Source of the DNA: a virus
Length of the DNA stretch: 44,719 nt
Virus record (IMG/VR): IMGVR_UViG_3300020215_000078
Span: 1 to 44,719 of that record
Reading direction: 5' to 3' (one strand)
In this document: in pieces, positions 17,259-22,379 of the stretch
Layout: each line of letters starts with the position of its first letter
Position numbering within the stretch: position 1 is the first letter of the stretch
Translations under genes and position numbers: made by a program
The notes under the pieces: model-generated
Seen by the model: the letters and a program-made list of their open reading frames with translations, nothing else
Told to the model about the DNA's origin: nothing
Databases searched by the model: none

Positions 17259-17606
17259 ATGCACTTCCAGTTCCAGATCGCGGGCCAGGACGCGGAGACG
17301 GCCCGCACCATCACGAAGGCGAACATCGCCGCGTCCCAGACCGCATCCTCCCTCGTCGCCGCCGTGACCGGCAAGAAGATCCGCGTGGTGGCGCTGGCGA
17401 TGGTCACGGGCGGGACGGCCACCGACGTGACCTTCAACAGCGCCAGCACGGCCATCTCGCCCCTGTTCGCCAACGGGGCCAACGGCGGGGCGGTCCTCCC
17501 GTTCAACCCGGTCGGCTGGTTCGAGACGGTGGCGGGCGAGGCCCTGACGGTCACGACCGGCGCGGGCTCCACCACCGGCTTCCTCATCTCCTACGTGCTG
17601 GTGTAA
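17259..17606 (+). CDS. Small beta-sandwich virion protein (decoration/jelly-roll type)
   Basis: 115 residues, CGGAG before ATG 17259. The pattern of a helical N-terminal strand, IRVVALAMVTGGTATDVTF, then LPFNPVGWFETVAGEALTV and a terminal FLISYVLV strand is a compact jelly-roll type seen in small phage structural proteins. Close to the spike genes; probably a virion surface protein. Confidence 0.65.
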   Translation: MHFQFQIAGQDAETARTITKANIAASQTASSLVAAVTGKKIRVVALAMVTGGTATDVTFNSASTAISPLFANGANGGAVLPFNPVGWFETVAGEALTVTTGAGSTTGFLISYVLV

Positions 17607-17608
17607 CC

Positions 17609-17977
17609 ATGAAACCCATCATCACCCTCCTCGCCCTGTGCCTGCTCGCGGGCTGCACCACGTTCTCGCACCGCTCCAGGACGGGGGCGGACGGGTCCAA
17701 GGAACGGTCCACGTCCTACACCTCGATCCGCGACGACGCGGCGCAGCGGATGGGGTCGATGGTCTCGGACGGCCTGGGCTGGGCCGCGGAGAACCCGCTG
17801 GTGTCCGCCGCGGCCAGCGTCCTGGGCCTCGGCGGCGCGGTCGGCTGGTTCAACCGGCGGGCCGGCAAGAAGGCCGACGCCGCGTGGGACGAGGCCGACC
17901 AGAAGCGGAAGGAGCAGGCGGACAAGGAGCGGGAACTGCTGCTGACGGTGCTCGCCGCGAAGGGGCCGAAGCCGTGA
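17609..17977 (+). CDS. Predicted lipoprotein of the lysis region
   Basis: 122 residues. The N-terminus is a lipoprotein signal (hydrophobic core ITLLALCLLAG, lipobox LAGC with Cys at about 17). The middle is amphipathic with a hydrophobic stretch at about 63-80, and the end is a charged coiled coil (ADQKRKEQADKERELLL). Outer-membrane spanin subunits of phages are small lipoproteins, so a lysis role is possible, but the C-terminal coiled coil and length do not match Rz1 closely. It lies two bases after the previous stop. Confidence 0.68.
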   Translation: MKPIITLLALCLLAGCTTFSHRSRTGADGSKERSTSYTSIRDDAAQRMGSMVSDGLGWAAENPLVSAAASVLGLGGAVGWFNRRAGKKADAAWDEADQKRKEQADKERELLLTVLAAKGPKP

Positions 17978-18207
17978 GCCTTCGCTGGCGGGCCGATGGC
18001 CGGTTGCTCTGCGGGGCCAAGAGCGAGGCCCAAGATGGCGATGTGTACTTCGATGACGGTCAGCAGTACGAGATGAGCCGTCGAGGCATCATCGTGCCCG
18101 ACGCGAACGAGGACGCCAACGGCCTGTGGCATTGGCAGGCCCCGCCCATTCCGCCGGACTGGGCGACCTTTCACCAACCAGGACTCTCCCGATGGGCCAC
18201 GCCGTAG
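17974..18207 (+). CDS. Small unknown protein
   Basis: 77 residues from GTG 17974 (GTGA overlap). Contains LRWRADGRLLCGAKSEAQDGD and ends with Pro/Trp-rich DWATFHQPGLSRW. Not recognised. Part of the small-gene run between the spike and holin. Confidence 0.55.
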   Translation: MSLRWRADGRLLCGAKSEAQDGDVYFDDGQQYEMSRRGIIVPDANEDANGLWHWQAPPIPPDWATFHQPGLSRWATP

Positions 18208-18419
18208 CACATCGCCTGTTCCAGATCACCGAGCCCGACCTGGTGGACTTGGAGCACACCCTCCCGGCGCTGCTTGACCGGATGTACCCGCACCTCGACA
18301 ACCGCCAGCGCGCCCAGTGGCGCAAGGTGCAGCGGATCATCACTGACGTGCGGTGGAACTACGGCCCACCCGGGGAGTGCGAGGTTATCCCGGCGGATGG
18401 GGATGGGCCGACTCCATGA
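18192..18419 (+). CDS. Small unknown helical protein
   Basis: 75 residues from ATG 18192, overlapping the previous gene by 16 bases. Mostly helical: HRLFQITEPDLVDLEHTL, LDRMYPHLDNRQRAQWRKV. Similar small acidic/helical proteins are common in phage operons; function unknown. Confidence 0.58.
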   Translation: MGHAVAHRLFQITEPDLVDLEHTLPALLDRMYPHLDNRQRAQWRKVQRIITDVRWNYGPPGECEVIPADGDGPTP

Positions 18420-18478
18420 CCGCCCGCACCGTCCGCAACCTGTCCCTGATCATGTGTACCGCGTGCGCGGGGGTGGTG

Positions 18479-18709
18479 TCACATGCGACGGAAGGTCTCT
18501 CGCATGATGCCGTCCGACCCCCGCTCGCCGCGAACGTAACCAAACTCCCCGCCCCGCCAGCCGACGCCCTCATACGACACGACCTCGCCCTCGTCGGTGC
18601 GGTCAATGGCGTACTCGTTGACGCACAGGCCGTTCACGCCACCGTTCTTCTGGAGTGCGTCCCGAAGGGTGGTCAAGGACGCAATGAGCCGTTCGCCCAG
18701 TGTTGCCAT
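18479..18709 (-). CDS. Small unknown protein, antisense in lysis region
   Basis: 76 residues on the minus strand (MATLGERLIASLTTLRDAL...). Regular amphipathic N-terminal helix followed by a beta-type C-terminal half (EGEVVSYEGVGW, GEFGYVRGERG). A TACAAT hexamer on the minus strand lies just upstream of the ATG, so the gene could have its own promoter, even a very short leader. Function unknown. Confidence 0.58.
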   Translation of the reverse strand: MATLGERLIASLTTLRDALQKNGGVNGLCVNEYAIDRTDEGEVVSYEGVGWRGGEFGYVRGERGSDGIMRETFRRM

Positions 18710-18741
18710 CCCCCCATTGTACCGCCCGGAGCCACCTCGCC

Positions 18742-18960
18742 GTGCCACCCAAAGACAAAGTTGAACTGATCTACGACGAGGTCGTCACGATCAAGGAACT
18801 GCTCACCGGCAACGGCGAGCCGTCCAAGGGCCTCATCGTGCGCGTGGACCGGCTGGAGCAGGCGGAGCAGAAGCGCGGCGTGTGGGTCGGCGCGGCCGTG
18901 GTGGCGGGCGTCGGCGCGGCCGTCACGACGGTGTGGGCCAAACTGACCGGGGGGCAGTGA
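18742..18960 (+). CDS. Holin-like protein (XhlA type topology)
   Basis: 72 residues from GTG 18742, with GGAG upstream. Charged coiled-coil N-terminus (VELIYDEVVTIKELLTG, RVDRLEQAEQKRG) followed by one transmembrane segment at about 48-64 (GAAVVAGVGAAVTTVWA) and a short tail. This is the topology of XhlA-type small holins, which permeabilise the inner membrane. It precedes the metallophosphoesterase by three bases. Confidence 0.68.
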   Translation: MPPKDKVELIYDEVVTIKELLTGNGEPSKGLIVRVDRLEQAEQKRGVWVGAAVVAGVGAAVTTVWAKLTGGQ

Positions 18961-18963
18961 GCC

Positions 18964-19749
18964 GTGCTCACCCGCTGGGCCGCCCTCTTCGACACCCACG
19001 GCGACGAGGCGGACAAGCCCGCGCTGGAGGCGGCCCGCGCGTTCCTGGCCGACTTCAAGCCCACCGTGAGGGTCGGGGGTGGCGACCACTGGGACTTCCG
19101 CTGGCTCCGCAAGAGCGCCAGCAACGACGAAGCGGCGGAGTCCGTCACCGCCGACTTTGAGGCCGGGCTCGACTTTCTCGCGTGGTATCGGCCCACGGTG
19201 CTGACGCTCGGCAATCACGACATGCGCCTGTGGGACTTGCTCGACAAGCCCACGTCCGGGGCGCTGCGGCACCTGGCCACCCAGTGGATCGACCGTATCG
19301 AGGTCACGCTCAAGGGGTGCCAGATCCTCCCGTACTGCAAGCGCAAGGGCGTCTACCGCCTGGGGGATCATGCAGTTGTGCATGGGTACTCGCACGGGCT
19401 GGGGGCGATCAGGAAGGCGGCGCTGGTCTACGGCAACGTCATCATGGGCCACGTCCACCGGGTGGAGGCGGTGCGGGTGGAGCGGCACGACGGGGCGTGG
19501 GGGTACGGGGCGGGGTGCCTCTGCCGGCTGGACTTCGACTACGCGCGTGCCAACGTCGGCACGCTGGCGCAGGAGCGCGGTTTTGCATACGGGGTCATCA
19601 CCCCGAGCGGAAGGACCATCGTATGGCAGGCTCGCGAAATCGACGGCACGTGGCTGTTCCCCAGCGAACTGACGCCGACCTCATCACCGCCGCGCTCGCG
19701 GAACTCGCGGGCCGCCCGACCGGCGGCGGCGACCCGGGCGCGACGGTGA
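18964..19749 (+). CDS. Calcineurin-like metallophosphoesterase
   Basis: 261 residues from GTG 18964. Motifs of the dimetal phosphoesterase fold are all present: FDTHG (D-x-H, about 9-13), GGDHWD (about 38-43), TLGNHD (about 80-85), VVHGYSHG (about 137-144) and GHVH (about 159-162). Substrates in phages may be phosphoesters of DNA, RNA or nucleotides; no specificity is visible. The last ~25 residues are Arg/Ser/Pro-rich and appear to be the wrong frame of the overlapping next gene, so the natural C-terminus may involve a frame change near 19670. Confidence 0.85.
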   Translation: MLTRWAALFDTHGDEADKPALEAARAFLADFKPTVRVGGGDHWDFRWLRKSASNDEAAESVTADFEAGLDFLAWYRPTVLTLGNHDMRLWDLLDKPTSGALRHLATQWIDRIEVTLKGCQILPYCKRKGVYRLGDHAVVHGYSHGLGAIRKAALVYGNVIMGHVHRVEAVRVERHDGAWGYGAGCLCRLDFDYARANVGTLAQERGFAYGVITPSGRTIVWQAREIDGTWLFPSELTPTSSPPRSRNSRAARPAAATRARR

Positions 19750-19904
19750 TGGAGCTGGTGTCGAGCACGGGCCTCCCGTCCGACAAGGTGCGGGCGCTCT
19801 TGGCGGGCCTCAAGGCGCAGGGGCGGCTCATCGTCGGCCGCCGCCACCGCGAGAACCTGGCGGGCCACCCCTCGCCGGTTCCCGTCTACCGCGTGAAGCC
19901 ATGA
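19623..19904 (+). CDS. Small winged-helix-like protein
   Basis: 93 residues if ATG 19623 is used, overlapping the phosphoesterase gene by 127 bases. A shorter start, ATG 19749 (TGATG coupling, 51 residues), is also possible. The core LITAALAELAG, VMELVSSTGLPSDKVRALLAGLKAQGRLIV reads as a winged helix. Coding character in the overlap favours this frame over the phosphoesterase frame. DNA-binding role is inference. Confidence 0.6.
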   Translation: MAGSRNRRHVAVPQRTDADLITAALAELAGRPTGGGDPGATVMELVSSTGLPSDKVRALLAGLKAQGRLIVGRRHRENLAGHPSPVPVYRVKP

Positions 19905-20161
19905 CCCCGGAGCCCGCCTTGTCCTACGCCGAGACCAAACTGCTCGGGGAGTACCAGCCCCTCTTCGACCTGATCGGGCAGCCCCCGGTGGGGACGCACC
20001 TCGATCTTTTGGACGCCTATCTGCGGCTCATCGCGCTGGGCATGATCTACCGCGCGGGCGGGCGCGTGGCGGTGAACACGCCGCGGGTCGCGCTGGTCCG
20101 ACTGGCCTGCGAGATGGTGCGGGCCACGCCGAAGGGTGCCGATGGAGCCCGACCCGATTGA
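19901..20161 (+). CDS. Small unknown protein
   Basis: 86 residues, ATGA overlap. Helical throughout (LLGEYQPLFDLIGQPPVGTHL, LLDAYLRLIALGMIYRAGG) with a possible winged-helix pattern. Function unknown. Confidence 0.58.
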   Translation: MTPEPALSYAETKLLGEYQPLFDLIGQPPVGTHLDLLDAYLRLIALGMIYRAGGRVAVNTPRVALVRLACEMVRATPKGADGARPD

Positions 20162-20240
20162 CACCGCCCTGGACGCCGAGCCCGACGCGCCGTGGTGGCT
20201 CGGCGGGAGCGACGGCGACACCGAAAGGACCAGACCGTGA
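20142..20240 (+). CDS. Very small acidic protein
   Basis: 32 residues (MEPDPIDTALDAEPDAPWWL...). GAAGG lies seven bases before ATG 20142 and its stop overlaps the next GTG by 4 bases. The double coupling supports translation. Function unknown. Confidence 0.45.
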   Translation: MEPDPIDTALDAEPDAPWWLGGSDGDTERTRP

Positions 20241-20638
20241 AGCAACTCATCTGCCTGCTCGTGCTCCTGGCCGCCGCGGCCCTGGCCCCGCTCGCCGTGA
20301 GCGGCACCGGGAACCGCCGCACCGACCTGCTCGCGCTCGACCTGCAAGTGGCCGCGTGCGCCGACTGGCCGCTGGAGGGGTACGTCGAGCCCCAGACGGA
20401 CGTGCCGCCCACGTTCCCGCCGCGGGGGTTCTGGATCTGGTGGTACTGGCGCTACATGGAGAACCAGTTGCCGCCCGGCCACCGCGTGTACTGCGGCGTG
20501 ACCTGCCCCGAGTTCTCCGCCGACCGCGACCTGGCCGCCGAGGTGGCGGACGACCTGGACGTGTCCTATTCCACGTCGGACACGGCGGAGGACATCTGCA
20601 ACCTGATCGTGGCCGAGTACTGGGACGAGATTCAGTAG
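20237..20638 (+). CDS. Secreted protein of unknown function, last gene of late block
   Basis: 133 residues from GTG 20237. The N-terminus is a Sec signal peptide (KQLICLLVLLAAAALAPLAVSG). The mature part has four Cys, a Trp-rich segment (RGFWIWWYWRYMEN) and an acidic helical C-terminus. No lysozyme, amidase or peptidase signature is seen. As the final gene of the late block, near a holin, it could take part in lysis or superinfection exclusion; this is inference from position. Confidence 0.65.
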   Translation: MKQLICLLVLLAAAALAPLAVSGTGNRRTDLLALDLQVAACADWPLEGYVEPQTDVPPTFPPRGFWIWWYWRYMENQLPPGHRVYCGVTCPEFSADRDLAAEVADDLDVSYSTSDTAEDICNLIVAEYWDEIQ

Positions 20639-20655
20639 CCGCCGTCCGCACCGTG

Positions 20656-20669
20656 CTGCCCGTGGGCAG
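20656..20669. repeat. Short inverted repeat CTGCCC-GT-GGGCAG
   Basis: Perfect 6-bp inverted repeat with a 2-base loop located 10 bases upstream of a TATACT hexamer (20680-20685). It could be a protein-binding site for the putative small RNA promoter. No other copy was noticed. Confidence 0.4.
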
Positions 20670-20679
20670 GTTGTAGGCA

Positions 20680-20685
20680 TATACT
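20680..20685 (+). promoter_or_regulatory. Possible -10 element (TATACT) for the structured RNA
   Basis: TATACT is a good -10 hexamer in an otherwise GC-rich stretch, just downstream of the late block's last stop codon. No convincing -35 hexamer is found 16-18 bases upstream, so activation by a factor at the inverted repeat 20656-20669 would be needed. Confidence 0.35.
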
Positions 20686-20691
20686 CCTCTG

Positions 20692-20819
20692 TTGCGTGGG
20701 TGAAAGTCGGCCTCGTGCCGGGACGTGCGAAAGCGCGTCTAGCCCACGGACAGAGATTGGAAGCCCCGGCCTGCGTCGCGTTGGCATCAGCCCCGGCGTA
20801 GAACCGGGGCTTTCTCTTT
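20692..20819 (+). ncRNA. Candidate structured small RNA with three-way junction and terminator
   Basis: Closing stem CGTGGG 20695-20700 pairs with CCCACG 20743-20748. Inside are hairpin CGGC/GCCG (20708-20720) and a perfect 7-bp hairpin GACGTGC-GAAA-GCGCGTC (20722-20739) with a GNRA tetraloop and one G-U pair. A terminator at 20789-20819 ends the unit. AGCCCCGGC occurs twice (20762 and 20789), so the terminator 3' strand has two possible partners. No open reading frame of note lies inside. I do not match it to a known riboswitch or ribozyme. Confidence 0.5.
20789..20819 (+). terminator. Intrinsic terminator
   Basis: Stem AGCCCCGG (20789-20796) and CCGGGGCT (20804-20811), 7-base loop, followed by a T-rich run TTCTCTTT. 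It closes the late block and the candidate small RNA. Confidence 0.85.
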
Positions 20820-20824
20820 GGACA

Positions 20825-20846
20825 CACCCCGGCCGGGGCCGGGGTG
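20825..20846. terminator. Second GC hairpin, possibly bidirectional terminator
   Basis: CACCCCGG/CCGGGGTG hairpin with a GC loop, between the late block (plus strand) and the end of the minus-strand gene at 20853. A TTTATT stretch follows some bases later on the plus strand. It could stop both converging transcripts. Confidence 0.5.
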
Positions 20847-20850
20847 GTTG
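20837..20850. repeat. 14-bp direct repeat, left copy
   Basis: GGCCGGGGTGGTTG here and at 21165-21178 bracket the minus-strand gene 20853-21152 almost exactly. They could be boundaries of a cassette gained by recombination. Confidence 0.6.
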
Positions 20851-20852
20851 CT

Positions 20853-21152
20853 TTATTGGTGCCACCCCCTCCGCTCCGCCTCTTCCACCGCCGCCGCCAG
20901 GGCATCCACCAGCGCCGGCTCGCTCACGTCGATGATCTCGTTCGTGCTCGCCGAGTCCCGGATCTTGACCCGCACCCGCCACGCCCGGCGCGTCGGCTGG
21001 CCGTCCCGGGTGCAGATGGCCGACCAGAACCGGAGGCCGCCAGCGCCGACCGTCTGGTACTCGGTGCACCGATGCATCGAGCAGTCGCACCGGGCGTCCA
21101 GGGCGGCGAGCCGGGACCAGAGTTCGGGCGGGATGGGCTGGGGGGCGGGCAT
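20853..21152 (-). CDS. Unknown small protein in a repeat-bracketed cassette
   Basis: 99 residues on the minus strand. Cys/His cluster CDCSMHRC near residues 24-31, then a beta segment (GLRFWSAICTRDG, RVRVKIRDSA) and an acidic C-terminal helix (VDALAAAVEEAERRG). The family is not recognised. The ATG at 21152 follows a C-rich tract without a ribosome site, so it may be leaderless or start elsewhere. It points away from the integrase and towards the late block's terminator. Confidence 0.6.
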   Translation of the reverse strand: MPAPQPIPPELWSRLAALDARCDCSMHRCTEYQTVGAGGLRFWSAICTRDGQPTRRAWRVRVKIRDSASTNEIIDVSEPALVDALAAAVEEAERRGWHQ

Positions 21153-21164
21153 GGGGGAGGGTAC

Positions 21165-21178
21165 GGCCGGGGTGGTTG
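21165..21178. repeat. 14-bp direct repeat, right copy
   Basis: Second copy of GGCCGGGGTGGTTG, just upstream of the start of the minus-strand gene. See the left copy at 20837. Confidence 0.6.
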
Positions 21179-21384
21179 TTTGGGGGGAGGGTGGGTAATA
21201 TCTCGGCAATGCGGTACGCCGCAGGTGGCGCGCCCGTACGGGCTCGCGTCGGGGGTGCCTTCGAGAGAGGGCCGCGCCCTGATTCCAACACTCCCGCCCG
21301 TTGACTGGGTTGAGGCGGGGCGCTGGTGCCGATTCCAAGGGCGCACCTCACGCGGCAGGCGTCACGGGCCGCATGGAGTCTCGC
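21179..21384. other. Non-coding stretch with many short inverted repeats
   Basis: No convincing gene. A TAATAT (21207-21212) gives a possible rightward -10. Downstream lie GCGG-TACG-CCGC, the palindrome CCCGTACGGG (21233-21242) and GGGC-CGC-GCCC-type hairpins. GATTCCAA occurs twice. It could be the structured leader of the small gene at 21385 that ends at the strong terminator near 21600. Confidence 0.35.
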
Positions 21385-21537
21385 ATGGTTCACTTCTGGC
21401 GACAGCGCAAGCGTGGGAGTTGGCGGACGAAGCACCGCAACGATGTGAGCCGCTGGCACGACGTGGCCGTGGCGAACGCCCAGCGGCGGCGCAGGCCCCA
21501 AGAAGGCAAAGGCAGAGACATATCAGACGGTGGATGA
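21385..21537 (+). CDS. Small basic protein, possibly frameshifted
   Basis: 50 residues from ATG 21385, GGAG six bases upstream. Highly basic and Trp-containing (VHFWRQRKRGSWRTKHRND). After residue 37 the frame turns into Gly-rich sequence, while the +1 frame gives PKKAKAETYQTVDELIEAH and stops at 21587, right at the terminator. A +1 slip at CCC-C near 21497 or a missed base would give a 67-residue protein. Function unknown. Confidence 0.4.
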   Translation: MVHFWRQRKRGSWRTKHRNDVSRWHDVAVANAQRRRRPQEGKGRDISDGG

Positions 21538-21576
21538 ACTGATCGAGGCGCACGTTCGCCGCCGCAAGAAACACCC

Positions 21577-21635
21577 CCGGGGATAGCATCCCCGGCCCGA
21601 CCCCCCGGCACGCGCGGCTGGGGGGTTCCGTTTTT
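21577..21635 (+). terminator. Tandem hairpins with T5 tract (intrinsic terminator)
   Basis: First hairpin CCGGGGAT-AGC-ATCCCCGG (21577-21595). Second hairpin ACCCCCC (21600-21606) with GGGGGGT (21620-21626), followed by TTTTT (21631-21635). The second has all features of a rho-independent terminator for rightward transcription and insulates the lysogeny region from upstream. Confidence 0.85.
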
Positions 21636-21672
21636 CCCCTGTTCACCCCTCCCCGAACCGTTCACAATCCCC

Positions 21673-21701
21673 TTGACAGGACCACCCGGCTGGGGTGTAA
21701 T
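21673..21701 (+). promoter_or_regulatory. Near-consensus sigma70-type promoter
   Basis: TTGACA (21673-21678), 17-base spacer, TGTAAT (21696-21701). It points right, into the antisense strand of the HTH regulator gene and on toward the integrase. It is the best promoter seen in the window. It may drive the integrase and reduce regulator expression by transcriptional interference (inference). Confidence 0.72.
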
Positions 21702-21806
21702 GCCTCCCGCACGGACGCCTAACGGGGCCACAGGACGGCCACGGGGCAGGCGATGGGAGAGGCGGCGAACATCGTGTGGATCGGCCCGGCGCGGGACGTG
21801 CCGCGC

Positions 21807-22034
21807 CTACGCCTCGTTCATGATCTTGATGCTGCTGGACACCACGCGGTCCCAGATACCGAGCACCGCGTAGAGCCGCCGGTACTGGCGGGGGGTCAAC
21901 TCGCCCCGGCCGTTGAGCAGGGCGTCCAGCCTGTAGAGGGGGACCCCCGCCGCCTTGGCCGCGTCCTTGATCGTCGGGAACTTCCGCAGCACCAGCCTGC
22001 GCAGCGCGCGGGCGTACTCAAGCGGCAGGTCCAT
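21807..22034 (-). CDS. Small HTH regulator (possible repressor)
   Basis: 75 residues on the minus strand from ATG 22034 (GGGG seven bases upstream); ATG 22061 would add 9 residues. Helix-turn-helix core ARALRRLVLRKFPTIKDAAKAAGVPLYRLDALLNGR looks like an XRE/Cro-type domain, with a second helix pair after. It is divergent to the integrase, where lysogeny regulators usually sit. The rightward promoter at 21673 reads over it antisense. Confidence 0.68.
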   Translation of the reverse strand: MDLPLEYARALRRLVLRKFPTIKDAAKAAGVPLYRLDALLNGRGELTPRQYRRLYAVLGIWDRVVSSSIKIMNEA

Positions 22035-22379
22035 AACGCACCCCAACGGCACGTTCCGCATAGTGAGTTTTCCCCGGAGAACCTGGCCGGCCCGGTGACT
22101 TGCGCGTCCGTGAAGATTCCCTCATGCGATTCCGCAACACGGGACATACCTCGGCGTACTCACTCCCCGGTGGGGCTGGAGCGTTTGTTGGGCGACGGAG
22201 TTGCCCATTCTGATTTGTTGCGGATACTGACCGAGATTGCACCGGCCGCGCTACCGCTTTTGACCCGCGCCGTCCTGGCCCTGGAGTCCATCGCCGCGCG
22301 CGGGCCGATAACGGGATTCTCCCCGGATTCGGTGTCTGGTCAGTTGCGTCCGGCGCACAGTTGTGCTAACCCTCATCCT
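22035..22379. other. Divergent intergenic region between regulator and integrase
   Basis: About 345 bases. AGTGAGT at about 22064 and its inverse ACTCACT at about 22158 could be operator half-sites. A perfect GCACA-GT-TGTGC hairpin lies just before the integrase GTG. The integrase frame is open upstream; GTG 22170 would add 70 residues (GLERLLGDGVAHSDLLRIL...) that look protein-like, so part of this stretch may be coding. Confidence 0.4.

Noticed and set aside
18416-18769. Plus-strand frame beginning MTARTVRNLSLIMC
   Set aside because: After about 25 residues it is antisense to the better minus-strand gene; a very short peptide at its start cannot be excluded.
20692-20760. Hammerhead ribozyme or known riboswitch
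   Set aside because: The CUGANGA and GAAA core order of hammerheads is absent and I could not match conserved motifs of common riboswitches.
21753-22379. N-terminal extension of the integrase frame back to ATG 21753
   Set aside because: The first part is antisense to the HTH regulator gene and shows no protein-like pattern; only the part after GTG 22170 remains possible.
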